Below are positions 41,177 through 49,882 of a stretch of 64,000 bases of DNA, piece after piece. The notes under the pieces are model-generated. The model was not told where the DNA came from and ran no database searches. It saw nothing but the letters and a program-made list of their open reading frames with translations. Source of the DNA: Candidatus Gastranaerophilales bacterium (GTDB lineage Bacteria; Cyanobacteriota; Vampirovibrionia; Gastranaerophilales; Gastranaerophilaceae); contig CALUWE010000005.1 in assembly GCA_944324425.1 (NCBI GenBank), forward strand, positions 62,001 to 126,000. Direction: 5' to 3'. Each line of letters starts with the position of its first letter. Positions within the stretch are counted from its first letter, which is position 1. A program made the position numbers and the translations under genes.

Positions 41177-44110
41177 CTAAACATTAACAACTTCACCCAA
41201 AGAATTGATATAATTCATTTGATTATTAACGGTATCAGGGCTTGCCAAAATTGAATAAACGGGTTTATTTGAAAATACGTGTTTGGCTGCATCCATAATA
41301 TCTTGTTTTGTTATTTTATCGATTGCTTTAACATATTCATCAATTCTTTTGATACCGAATGGCTGTGTCATATTCATTGATAAAAGAGCGGTTGCACTTG
41401 TCGGAAGTTCCATTTGAAGTGCTATATCTTGTTTTAACTGCATCTTGGCTGCTTCAAGCTCTTCATCCGTTACATATTCTGCCATTAAAGCATCCGTGTG
41501 TTTTTGGAAGCCGTCTAAGCATTTTTGAAGGTTGTCATATTTAATATCATTTTGCTTTTTGTCGTCTGTTGTGGATAAAATTTTCAAAGTAATTATACCC
41601 GAATTTTCAAAAGACTGAATTTGGCTTGAAACGGTATATGCCAGTTTTTGTTTTTCTCTTAAGTCTGAAAATAACCTTGATGACGGGCTTGAACCCAAAA
41701 TTGTATTTAAAAGTTCAAACTTGATTTCATCTTCAATGTTGCCTGTAATTTCAAAAGAATAGTTTTTATAAATTTGTGCCTGATTTCTTTCTTCCGTATC
41801 CAATAAGACGGTTGTTTTATCGTTTGGCCTGTATGATTTTAATAATTGAGGCGAATACGGTTTAAATTTAACGTTCGGTGTTGTCATACCTTCAATTATT
41901 TGCCCTTTTAATTCGGGATGATCTTTAACGGGGGCTGACACCACTATATTTGCCGATGAATTAAAAATAAGATTGTTATAATGTTGTTTTACATCGTCCA
42001 ATGTAAGCGTTTCAAGCCCTTTTAAAATTTGTTTTGGCGAGGGGAAATATTTGCCGTACAGTTTTGCAAGCAGGTTAACGGAAGCATCTTTATCCATTGT
42101 TGAGCAATACGTTCTTATTTTATTAACAGCTGCGTTAAAATCTTCTTGTGTAAATCTTGGAGCATAAATTGCTTCCTTCATTGCTCTTATTGCATAATTA
42201 ACATTTGTGTATAAGCAATTTGCATTTGTTCTTATTTGAAAACAGTTTGCCGATGTATCAAAATCAACCGAATTTAAGCTTGCATTGTATGAAAAATCTG
42301 CCTTTGATTTATACATTGAACCGTCATTTAAAATTTGGGTTAAAACATAACTTGCGGCAGGATTAACCGGTACTGCATCTTTGCAGGATAAACGCCAGTC
42401 AAAATAACAATTTTCAGAATCTATATCGTTAATTGTTAAAGCGGCATTATCGGCAAGTGTCATTTCTTCTATATTTTGTGTGGAAACGGTTCTCCCCGTA
42501 AATGATATAGGAGCGTTTTGAGTGCTGTTTATTTTGCCTGTTTTTACAAGTGAATATTCGCTTTTTTTGTAGTTATCCAATATTTCTTGTTCTGTCATAT
42601 TGTATGGGTGTACAACAGCAACGCTCATTTTTGAAAAATCCAAATATTTTCTTGCCGCATTAACCAAATCTGCAGGCTGCAGATTTTCAATTATTGTTTT
42701 ATACTGGCTTATGCTTCCGAAATAGTTATTCAATAATGATGCGCCAATAGTATCTGTTATTGTTTCACTGTCTTCGAAGCTTGCAGATAATGCTTTTAAT
42801 AAGACATTTTTAATTATTCTCATTTCTTCTTCGGTAGGCGGATTGCTTTCAAGAGATTTAACCGAATTATAGAATTTATCTATTGCCTTGGAGTCATCAC
42901 CTCTTTGGACTGCAAGCTGGAAGATTATTGCCTCGGGGTCAGTATCTTTCAAACCGACTTTTTGCGTGTCAAAATCGCCCAAAGCATACATCGGGGCAAG
43001 TTCTTTGGTTAATCTTGAGCTGTTATTTCCAAGAAGTAATAAACCAAGCGCCGTTATACTTATCGAGTCTTTAAAGTTATCAGGCAAAGTCCCTGCAAAA
43101 CCGCAAAATACATTTGTTGAATTGCTGTTTGGTGAAATATAATCATTTCTTACGGATTTTTGTATAGGTGTTAAAGTTTCTTTGGTTCTGTACTGTTCGG
43201 CATTTTTAACGGGGGGTGTTGTGAAATTTTTGGCTATAATTTCAATTGCATCATCAGGATTAAAATCACCCGTTAAAACCGTGTACATATTATCAGGTGT
43301 GAAGTGTGTTTTCCAATGATTATATACATCATCTCTTGTAATATTATTAACTGTTTCAATTGAGCCTGCGACAAGATTTTCAGACTTGGAGTTGATTTGG
43401 AATAAGTTTCTGACCAAGTCATTTAAGGCTTTATTTGTTATATCGTCATTTACCATGCTGATTTCAGACGTTACGGGCCCTTTTTCCTTTTCTACCATAT
43501 CTTCAGGGAACAAGGGATTAACAAGCATATCAGCATGCATTTCAATAATTCGTTTTAAACTTTTCTCATCAACAATAGGCGACATTATATAAAAATCAGT
43601 CTGGGCATAATCTGTTGAAGCGTTTGTATCTGCGCCTAATTTGCCTACTTCTTTAAAAAATCTTCCGGCTTCCAAGTGTTTTGAACCGTTAAAAACATTG
43701 TGTTCATTAAAATGCGATATACCTCTGTTTGCGTCATTTTCATTCATGGAACCTGCATCGACAAAGGTTTTTATAATTGTAGTTGCATTCTTTTTGGGCA
43801 TTAAAACAACGGTTTGACCGTTTTTAAGTTCGTATTTATATAAATTGTCGCCGTATGGCGTTTTGTTTACTTCTTTTAATACCCAGTCGCCGTCTGCGCC
43901 TTTTGTTTTAACATCAGGAATAAAATTTGCATTCTGTGTGCCTGCACTATTTTGCGTATAATAAAGCGCTGGGTATGAATACCCGTAATACCCTTGATTT
44001 GCGGGTGCATTATACACATTGGTTGCATTGCCGTTAGCAAAGGGGGGTATGTAATTATTAGCTGTATAATTCGGTATATAGCCGTTTAATTGAACGTTAT
44101 TCACACACAT
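41177..44110 (-). CDS. M16-family zinc metalloprotease, 977 aa
   Basis: A double-length M16 (insulinase/pitrilysin) protease, two pseudo-repeated halves in one chain. The inverted zinc motif HxxEH is at 133-137 (SHFNEHNVFNGS), with the later glutamate in the TSEISM segment. Residues replacing the usual leucine and methionine (N in HFNEH and NVF) are unusual, although the ligands are intact. The first 70 residues are rich in tyrosine, asparagine and proline (YIPNYTANNYIPPFANG), unlike a signal peptide. The protein could act in the cytosol or be exported by an unknown route. M16 enzymes degrade peptides up to about 30-70 residues. Confidence 0.85.
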   Translation of the reverse strand: MCVNNVQLNGYIPNYTANNYIPPFANGNATNVYNAPANQGYYGYSYPALYYTQNSAGTQNANFIPDVKTKGADGDWVLKEVNKTPYGDNLYKYELKNGQTVVLMPKKNATTIIKTFVDAGSMNENDANRGISHFNEHNVFNGSKHLEAGRFFKEVGKLGADTNASTDYAQTDFYIMSPIVDEKSLKRIIEMHADMLVNPLFPEDMVEKEKGPVTSEISMVNDDITNKALNDLVRNLFQINSKSENLVAGSIETVNNITRDDVYNHWKTHFTPDNMYTVLTGDFNPDDAIEIIAKNFTTPPVKNAEQYRTKETLTPIQKSVRNDYISPNSNSTNVFCGFAGTLPDNFKDSISITALGLLLLGNNSSRLTKELAPMYALGDFDTQKVGLKDTDPEAIIFQLAVQRGDDSKAIDKFYNSVKSLESNPPTEEEMRIIKNVLLKALSASFEDSETITDTIGASLLNNYFGSISQYKTIIENLQPADLVNAARKYLDFSKMSVAVVHPYNMTEQEILDNYKKSEYSLVKTGKINSTQNAPISFTGRTVSTQNIEEMTLADNAALTINDIDSENCYFDWRLSCKDAVPVNPAASYVLTQILNDGSMYKSKADFSYNASLNSVDFDTSANCFQIRTNANCLYTNVNYAIRAMKEAIYAPRFTQEDFNAAVNKIRTYCSTMDKDASVNLLAKLYGKYFPSPKQILKGLETLTLDDVKQHYNNLIFNSSANIVVSAPVKDHPELKGQIIEGMTTPNVKFKPYSPQLLKSYRPNDKTTVLLDTEERNQAQIYKNYSFEITGNIEDEIKFELLNTILGSSPSSRLFSDLREKQKLAYTVSSQIQSFENSGIITLKILSTTDDKKQNDIKYDNLQKCLDGFQKHTDALMAEYVTDEELEAAKMQLKQDIALQMELPTSATALLSMNMTQPFGIKRIDEYVKAIDKITKQDIMDAAKHVFSNKPVYSILASPDTVNNQMNYINSLGEVVNV

Positions 44111-44251
44111 TTATAAACTTCCTGATATAAATACTAAAATAAAAACACAATAAATTTTGCCTAAAAATAGTAAATAAGTTTAAAAATATGTTACAAATAA
44201 TATTTTTTTAATGTATTATTTTATTAAATTGAATTATTTTGAGGATGTTTT

Positions 44252-45310
44252 ATGCCACTTAAAGAAAAAACAATCGGTATCCCTAGAGCCCTTGTGTATT
44301 ATAATTACATTCCTTTTCTTTCAGCCTTTTTTGAACATTTGGGCTTTGAAATTATATATTCAGATTACACAACAAAAAAAACATTATCCGAAGGTTCTTC
44401 TTTGGTTGTAACTGAAACTTGCCTGCCGATTAAAGTTTATGTCGGGCATGTTTTAAATTTAATTGAAAAAGGCGTTAAAAACATTTTTGTTCCTTCAATT
44501 CAATCAGTTGCGCCGAAAATTTATAATTGTTCAAAAATAAGGGGGCTTCCCGATTTAATCAGAAATGTTGTCAAGGGCGAATACAACATAATTGAAGCAA
44601 CTTTAGATAAATCCGAAAAAAATTTGGGGCTTGTTGAATTTTTAAAACAAGCGGTTGTACCTTTTGGCATCAAAGATGAAAATTTAATTCAAGAAGCAAT
44701 TAAAGAAGGCTTTATCAGGTATAACAATTTCAGAGTAATGATGCAGCATGGCATGTCTTTTGATAATGCACTTAAATATGCAAAAGAGGGCAAGGTTGTT
44801 ATTAATTCAACAAAATCAGAAAAAGACGTTAATGTTGCCTTAATTGCACATGGTTATAATATTTACGATAAAAGAGTATGCATGGATGTATTCAAGAAAC
44901 TTGATTCATTGGGAGTTAAAGTATTTAATGCATACAGCCTGACAGAAGAACAACTAAAAGACGGCTTAAATTCAATTGATGTGGATTTATACTGGGCAAA
45001 CCAATTGGAAATGTCGGGTGCGGCAGGATATTTTTTAAGAACACCCGATATAGACGGAGTTATAACAATAACGGCGTTCGGTTGCGGGCCTGACAGTTTG
45101 ATGATTGAAGATATAAAAAGAAAGTCTAAAAACTTTAACAAGCCTTTGTTGAACCTAACAATAGATGAACACACGGGCGAAGCAGGCTTTGTTACAAGGC
45201 TTGAAGCATTCTGCGATATGCTGTACAGAAAAAAACGCGCTCAAAATAAAACTGTTTTTTCAAATGAAGATATTGATTTGGTGGATGATTACAGCATTAA
45301 TTTAAGATAA
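44252..45310 (+). CDS. Acyl-CoA dehydratase activase-related (DUF2229/HgdB-like) protein
   Basis: A 352-residue protein of the 2-hydroxyglutaryl-CoA dehydratase-related DUF2229 family. Seen: KTIGIPRALVYYNYIPF at the start, VVTETCLPIKVYVGHV with a probable cluster cysteine, FVPSIQSVAPKIYNC and FGCGPDSLMIEDIK with a further cysteine. In many anaerobes this domain is fused to or paired with the BadF-type activase. Here the activase lies 6 kb away (37160), so the pair is split. The ATG has GAGGATG just upstream. It ends overlapping nagA by 22 bases in convergent orientation. The reaction is unknown. Confidence 0.82.
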   Translation: MPLKEKTIGIPRALVYYNYIPFLSAFFEHLGFEIIYSDYTTKKTLSEGSSLVVTETCLPIKVYVGHVLNLIEKGVKNIFVPSIQSVAPKIYNCSKIRGLPDLIRNVVKGEYNIIEATLDKSEKNLGLVEFLKQAVVPFGIKDENLIQEAIKEGFIRYNNFRVMMQHGMSFDNALKYAKEGKVVINSTKSEKDVNVALIAHGYNIYDKRVCMDVFKKLDSLGVKVFNAYSLTEEQLKDGLNSIDVDLYWANQLEMSGAAGYFLRTPDIDGVITITAFGCGPDSLMIEDIKRKSKNFNKPLLNLTIDEHTGEAGFVTRLEAFCDMLYRKKRAQNKTVFSNEDIDLVDDYSINLR

Positions 45311-46152
45311 TTTTTAGGGTTTTCATACGCCATAAGCTCAGCTTCATCTTCTGTTATAATGCCTTTATTAATAAGGTTTGAGACAATATCCGGCAAAAGC
45401 ATAACAGAACCTCCCAAGATTCCGTTTTCGTCATATCCTGTTTTTAAAACAGTCTTTCCGCAAAATTCTATTTTTTCTGAATCTGAATTCGCAATAGGCA
45501 ATGCATCTGAAATCAGAATAATTTTTTCTTTTGGTCTTGTTTGAAAGGTTAACTTTAAAACATCAGTGCACACATGCTTTGTATCTGCAATAAGTTCTGT
45601 ATATATTTCTTTATCCAAAAGCGCCTTAATGGCTAATGTCTCTTTTTTGTGTGTCATAGGCTCCATTGCATTAAAAAGATGGTTAATGCAATCAGCCCCG
45701 ATTAAACTGTTTGTTGTTGTATGTCCGAAATGAACTTTGATGTTTTTTGATTTTAAATAGCTGATAAATTCACTGCAATTGCGATTTTCAGGCGCCAGAA
45801 CAACAATTTTTATATCATCTTCATATTTGCCCGCAATTTTTTTAAAGTTTTCAATTGTAGGCTCCAAGAAATTATCAGGGTTTTGAACCCCCGGTTTTTT
45901 TTTTGATAAAAACGTTCCTTCTAAATTTGCACCAATAATAGCTGCCTCATTTTCTTTTTGGCTTTTTTTTGCAAAGTGAATATTTTCAATTCTTTTGTTT
46001 AATTCTTCAATAGTGCCGCCGGTTAGTGTGGGGCAAAAAGCCAAAAGCCCTTTTTGAAATGCGCTTTGTGCAAAACTGTTTATATCATTGGCGCTTGCCG
46101 AATCGAAATTAATTCCGAAGCCGCCATGGATATGAATATCAATAAATTTCAT
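45289..46152 (-). CDS. nagA: N-acetylglucosamine-6-phosphate deacetylase
   Basis: A metal-dependent amidohydrolase removing acetyl from GlcNAc-6-phosphate, in wall recycling or amino-sugar use. From ATG 46152 there are 287 residues, shorter than the usual 380 or so. Motifs: FIDIHIHGGFGIN (metal histidines at 7 and 9), a glutamate in GANLEGTFLSKKKPGVQNP, KVHFGHTTT, HLFNAMEPMTHK, ELIADTKHV and ILISDALPI with the catalytic aspartate. The N-terminal beta domain of long NagA proteins is missing, as in other compact forms. An upstream start at 46188 lacks support. The partner nagB is not nearby. Confidence 0.85.
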   Translation of the reverse strand: MKFIDIHIHGGFGINFDSASANDINSFAQSAFQKGLLAFCPTLTGGTIEELNKRIENIHFAKKSQKENEAAIIGANLEGTFLSKKKPGVQNPDNFLEPTIENFKKIAGKYEDDIKIVVLAPENRNCSEFISYLKSKNIKVHFGHTTTNSLIGADCINHLFNAMEPMTHKKETLAIKALLDKEIYTELIADTKHVCTDVLKLTFQTRPKEKIILISDALPIANSDSEKIEFCGKTVLKTGYDENGILGGSVMLLPDIVSNLINKGIITEDEAELMAYENPKNYLKLML

Positions 46153-46233
46153 AAAATTTATTATACTTTTTTTGACTTTTAAGTTCAAATCCTTAATAAA
46201 AAATCAGGGTTAGTGCTTATTTTCGTCTTTATG

Positions 46234-46247
46234 TTAACAAAAGTTAA
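46234..46247. repeat. TTAAC-N4-GTTAA element
   Basis: Inverted repeat TTAAC-AAAA-GTTAA, 18 bases upstream of the SigD-like promoter of the first MGMAASQ gene. Confidence 0.3.
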
Positions 46248-46265
46248 TAAAAGGACAGAACTTTC

Positions 46266-46293
46266 TAAAGTAGAAATTTAAAAATGACGATAC
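46266..46293 (+). promoter_or_regulatory. Sigma-28-like promoter for first MGMAASQ gene
   Basis: TAAAGTAG, 12 bases, GACGATAC. Six of eight matches in each half to TAAAGTTT / GCCGATAA. Confidence 0.5.
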
Positions 46294-46330
46294 AGCTTAT
46301 ATCAAAATCAAAGCTATGGAGGCTTTAACT

Positions 46331-47686
46331 ATGGGTATGGCAGCAAGCCAGGCAAGGTTCTTATCCTTGACTGCGAGGAAATCTAACGTTGAATATGAAG
46401 GTCAGCAAGTTAACCAACAAAGAACGGCTCTTTCAAACGAAAGTGCAAATTTATACAATAAATTAACATCAATCGAAGTTCCGACTCCACCTTCAACAAG
46501 TGATTATTATGAAACGGTATACACATTCAAAACAACTGAACTTGATAATACATCTACTGCTTCTACGGAATACACATTAAACAGTATTTATACAATGCCT
46601 GACGGCACTTATGCAAACCTTTCGTATATGGCATATTCTTGGCAATCAGCCACAACAAGTGCATATTCAGGGGATATTAATTCAAAATACGATACTTCAA
46701 CAGGTAAAACAACAAGAAGTATCAGCTTGGCTAACGGTGTTGTTGCGGATGCAACCGAATATAAATATCAACCCTCGCAAGCTGATATTACTTTGGACAT
46801 TTCCTCAGGTTCTGTTACAATTGCAGGCCAAAATTTCATTTTAAGTGATACAAAAGATCAAATTTTAGGCGGTATGGATGCAAGCGGAAAATATCAATAC
46901 GCTTACGATGTTGAAGATTTAGGCAACGGCCAATATGCTCTTAAGCTTTCAATTACTCAAGATAAACAAGACCCCGAAAAATTCACATGCACAATTGCAG
47001 GCCAAACTTATGAAGCAATTCGCCAAGATAACGGCACATATGAATGCATTATACCGGGCGGCACAGATGCTGACGGTGTACCAACTTCTTATGATGCTGA
47101 AATTTCAGGTAAATATGTAAGCGAAAACGGTAATGCAAATTCAGCTATCAGCTACTTAGGCTCAGATTTTACAACTTATACAAAAGAAGGTTCAACGGAA
47201 GAATTATTCAACCAACCCGTTTTGGCATACACTCTTAACGGTCAGACATACTTTATTACTGCGGCTGAATACCAAGGCGGCGAAGGAACATATTTCTCAA
47301 GCTCATCTTATGTTCAAAGCGTAGGACACCAAGAAACTGTTTCTTATCCTTGTATATTTACAACATCTTCAACCGGCAGATACCAAACATTGACCGTAAC
47401 TGATGATAACGGCATTACTCATGAATTTTCATTAGATGTTCAAACCGTTCAAGACGAAGATGCTTATGAACAAGCAATGCTTGATTACGAATATCAACAA
47501 GCTCAATATCAAAAGCAAGTTCAAGACATTAACGCTAAAACAGAAGCTCTTCAACAAGAAGACAGAACTCTTGAATTAAGATTGAAACAGCTTGATACTG
47601 AACAAAACGCAATTGCAACCGAAATGGATGCTGTTCAAAAAGTTATTGAAGATAACGTTGAATCTACATTCAAAACATTTGCGTAA
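46331..47686 (+). CDS. MGMAASQ-family surface-protein candidate, 451 aa
   Basis: The first 45 residues after the ATG at 46331 (MGMAASQARFLSLTARKSN onward) form a conserved helix; GGAGG lies eight bases upstream, so the earlier in-frame ATG at 46316 is rejected. The middle (about 60-380) is beta-rich, polar and variable, with two related units containing 'TIAGQ'. The C-terminus (about 385-451) is a coiled coil ending in LDTEQNAIATEMDAVQKVIE and TFKTFA. The plan of conserved helical ends and variable centre resembles flagellin, with no sequence proof. No signal peptide is present. It has a tandem paralogue 175 bases downstream and its own terminator. I recall the family from Gastranaerophilales; the function is unknown. 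Confidence 0.7.
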   Translation: MGMAASQARFLSLTARKSNVEYEGQQVNQQRTALSNESANLYNKLTSIEVPTPPSTSDYYETVYTFKTTELDNTSTASTEYTLNSIYTMPDGTYANLSYMAYSWQSATTSAYSGDINSKYDTSTGKTTRSISLANGVVADATEYKYQPSQADITLDISSGSVTIAGQNFILSDTKDQILGGMDASGKYQYAYDVEDLGNGQYALKLSITQDKQDPEKFTCTIAGQTYEAIRQDNGTYECIIPGGTDADGVPTSYDAEISGKYVSENGNANSAISYLGSDFTTYTKEGSTEELFNQPVLAYTLNGQTYFITAAEYQGGEGTYFSSSSYVQSVGHQETVSYPCIFTTSSTGRYQTLTVTDDNGITHEFSLDVQTVQDEDAYEQAMLDYEYQQAQYQKQVQDINAKTEALQQEDRTLELRLKQLDTEQNAIATEMDAVQKVIEDNVESTFKTFA

Positions 47687-47726
47687 TAAATTTTATTGAC
47701 CATCTCCATAGTTATTTTGATATTTG

Positions 47727-47763
47727 CTGCAAATCTGATTTCAGTTTTGCAGTTTTCTTTTGT
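47727..47763 (+). terminator. Intrinsic terminator after the first MGMAASQ gene
   Basis: CTGCAAATCTG-ATTT-CAGTTTTGCAG with one mismatch, then TTTTCTTTTG. Confidence 0.75.
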
Positions 47764-47771
47764 AAACTTTT

Positions 47772-47785
47772 GTTAAGATTTTAAC
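47772..47785. repeat. GTTAA-N4-TTAAC element
   Basis: Inverted repeat GTTAA-GATT-TTAAC, nine bases before the -35 of the SigD-like promoter of the second MGMAASQ gene. Confidence 0.3.
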
Positions 47786-47794
47786 CGTTTTTTC

Positions 47795-47822
47795 TAAAGT
47801 TTTGAAATTTCTTTACCGATAT
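47795..47822 (+). promoter_or_regulatory. Sigma-28-like promoter for second MGMAASQ gene
   Basis: TAAAGTTT, 12 bases, ACCGATAT. Full -35 match and seven of eight bases of the SigD -10 (GCCGATAT). Confidence 0.65.
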
Positions 47823-47860
47823 AAATTACATAACAAGGAACTGATAAGGAGACATTCAAT

Positions 47861-48883
47861 ATGGGTATGGCAGCAAGCCAAGCAAGATTTTTATCTTTGA
47901 CGGCAAGAAAATCTAACGTTGAATATGAAGGTCAGCAAATTAACCAAGAAAGAACCGCTTTGGCTAATGAAAGCTCTAACCTTTATGCTGAATTAACCAA
48001 TATGGAAGTTCCTGCACCTCCGAATACCAGCGATTTTTATAAAACGGTTTATACATTTACGGCAAGAGAAATCTCGGGTACAACAACAGAATATACTCTT
48101 CAAAATATATTCTCAACTCCCGAAGGCGATTTTGCTAAATTAACACACAGCGAACCTTATTTTGGTAACGTTGCAACTGCTATTAACGGTACAATTTCAC
48201 CTGTTAAAAAAGATGAAAATAAAGAAAACGAAGATTCTAAATTAATTTCCAGCGGTTACCAAATTAACATCGGCAGCAGCAATTATGAAATTTTCCTTGA
48301 TAATACTGCTGATTACTCAACAACTCTTGATTATTTAAATGCCGACGGCAGCAATTACGGCAACTTCAAATTGGATGGCGATGAAACTACATACTTGCCT
48401 TATTTCAATTTGAACGGCACAAAATATTACTTAACCGATGAACAAATGCAAAACTTGAATTCTAATGCAATTACTTTTGCTATGACGGTTAAACAATCAT
48501 CAAAAGAAATTGAAGAAGATATTCCAATTATCTCTTACGAAACAAATGATACAGGCAGAACCACTTCAATTACTGTCAGAAAATATGATGAAGTTGATGA
48601 AACAAAATATCAAGATTACACATATGACCTAACTTGCACAACTGTTCAGGACGAAGAAGCATATAACCAAGCAATGCTTGATTATGAATACTATCAAGCT
48701 GAATATGAAAAACAAGTTACTGACATCAACGCAAAAACTGAAGATATTCAAGCTAAAGATAAAACATTAGAACTTGAATTAAAACAACTCGATACTGAAC
48801 AAAACGCAATTTCAACCGAAATGGATGCAGTTCAAAAAGTTGTTGAAGACAACGTTGAATCTACCTTCAAAACATTCGCATAA
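47861..48883 (+). CDS. MGMAASQ-family surface-protein candidate, 340 aa
   Basis: Paralogue of the preceding gene. The N-terminal 45 residues are almost identical (MGMAASQARFLSLTARKSN, then EYEGQQINQERTALANES), and so is the C-terminal coiled coil (LELELKQLDTEQNAISTEMD, ending NVESTFKTFA). The middle is shorter, lacks the first gene's 'TIAGQ' units and is much less similar, so divergence is confined to the centre, as expected when the ends are used for export or assembly and the centre is exposed. AAGGAG precedes the ATG. It has its own SigD-like promoter and terminator, so the two copies are expressed separately. There is no signal peptide. Confidence 0.7.
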   Translation: MGMAASQARFLSLTARKSNVEYEGQQINQERTALANESSNLYAELTNMEVPAPPNTSDFYKTVYTFTAREISGTTTEYTLQNIFSTPEGDFAKLTHSEPYFGNVATAINGTISPVKKDENKENEDSKLISSGYQINIGSSNYEIFLDNTADYSTTLDYLNADGSNYGNFKLDGDETTYLPYFNLNGTKYYLTDEQMQNLNSNAITFAMTVKQSSKEIEEDIPIISYETNDTGRTTSITVRKYDEVDETKYQDYTYDLTCTTVQDEEAYNQAMLDYEYYQAEYEKQVTDINAKTEDIQAKDKTLELELKQLDTEQNAISTEMDAVQKVVEDNVESTFKTFA

Positions 48884-48911
48884 TATGCTTGACTTTTAAC
48901 AAAAAAACATT

Positions 48912-48953
48912 AAAAAAATTCCAAAGGCCAAATCAGGTTTTTGGAATTTTTTT
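48912..48953 (+). terminator. Intrinsic terminator after the second MGMAASQ gene
   Basis: AAAAAAATTCCAAA pairs with TTTGGAATTTTTTT around a 14-base loop, ending in a T tract. Confidence 0.8.
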
Positions 48954-49034
48954 CATACTGTATTTGGCTGATTTTAATCTTGGGATAATGTCTTAAAATA
49001 AAGTAGGTTAGCTATTAAGTAAAAGGTTTAAACT

Positions 49035-49847
49035 ATGTCTTACAAAAATGACCATGAATTGGTAATTGCAAACAAATTCGGTTCGGCAAGTTCGCTTGCA
49101 AAGGCTGAACTTTATGAAACCTATGACAGATTAAGGGATATAACCGTTTCAGGCGGTACTGCAACAGGTTCAGGGTTTGGTACAGCGGGCGGTTTTTTGT
49201 GGCAATTAGCCAGCATGTTCTCACCATCCAGCTTTTCACCGGTTTTTGGCGGAAACTCAACGTATAATATCCCCGGAACTTCTTATTGGTCGCCAGTAAC
49301 AGGTTCCACTTCATCTTTTTACGGCTCAAATAATTCATTCGGTATCGGCTCAATAGGTTCTTTCCCGGGATTTCCTTCAGGCGCTGCGCCTGTAAGCTGG
49401 GGTTTAGGCTCTGTAACCGGCGGCGCTGCCGGTGTTTCAACAGGCGGTGCTGCAAGCGCGTCAACCATTGCGGGGTTATCTGCAGCTTCTTATGGTGCAG
49501 GGTTAGTTAGTACTGGATTTAACTTTGGCGAATCCGTTATTTTGCCGACTGCAGGACTTATTTCTGGCTTAGGCGGTATAATGCAGTCTATGGCGCCATA
49601 TTTGGGCACATCAGGTTTGGCAGCAATTGTTGCGGGTAACTTATTTGAAGGCACAGGTTCCGCAGCGCTCAGCGCTTACCAAAATTTAACAGGCAGGGTA
49701 ACAACAAACGCTGATGCTATCCTTTCAAATAAAGTAAGGAATATTGAAACCGTTGTTAAAATGCTTGATACTCAAGCTGATATTGTAAGGCAATCCTTAA
49801 AAGACGGTATCGAAAGCGACAATGATGCCATTTCGGACATTAGCTAA
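49035..49847 (+). CDS. Glycine/serine-rich protein with helical ends, 270 aa
   Basis: A protein of unknown family. The first 35 residues are helical (HELVIANKFGSASSLAKAEL), the middle (about 36-205) is low-complexity and rich in G, S, A and T with small hydrophobic patches (GFGTAGGFLWQLASMF, GLISGLGGIMQSMAPYLG), and the last 60 residues are helical and polar (VRNIETVVKMLDTQADIVRQ). No signal peptide. The helix, glycine-rich, helix order echoes the neighbouring MGMAASQ proteins, although identity is not evident. An AAAAGG site precedes the ATG. It may be a surface or filament-associated protein, by location only. Confidence 0.55.
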   Translation: MSYKNDHELVIANKFGSASSLAKAELYETYDRLRDITVSGGTATGSGFGTAGGFLWQLASMFSPSSFSPVFGGNSTYNIPGTSYWSPVTGSTSSFYGSNNSFGIGSIGSFPGFPSGAAPVSWGLGSVTGGAAGVSTGGAASASTIAGLSAASYGAGLVSTGFNFGESVILPTAGLISGLGGIMQSMAPYLGTSGLAAIVAGNLFEGTGSAALSAYQNLTGRVTTNADAILSNKVRNIETVVKMLDTQADIVRQSLKDGIESDNDAISDIS

Positions 49848-49882
49848 TTCTTTTTAAGAATTGTAACAAATAATATATTTTT

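Noticed and set aside
49846-49862. AATTCTT-TTT-AAGAATT hairpin as terminator of the glycine-rich gene
   Set aside because: The stem contains only one G-C pair and is followed by GTAAC rather than a T tract.
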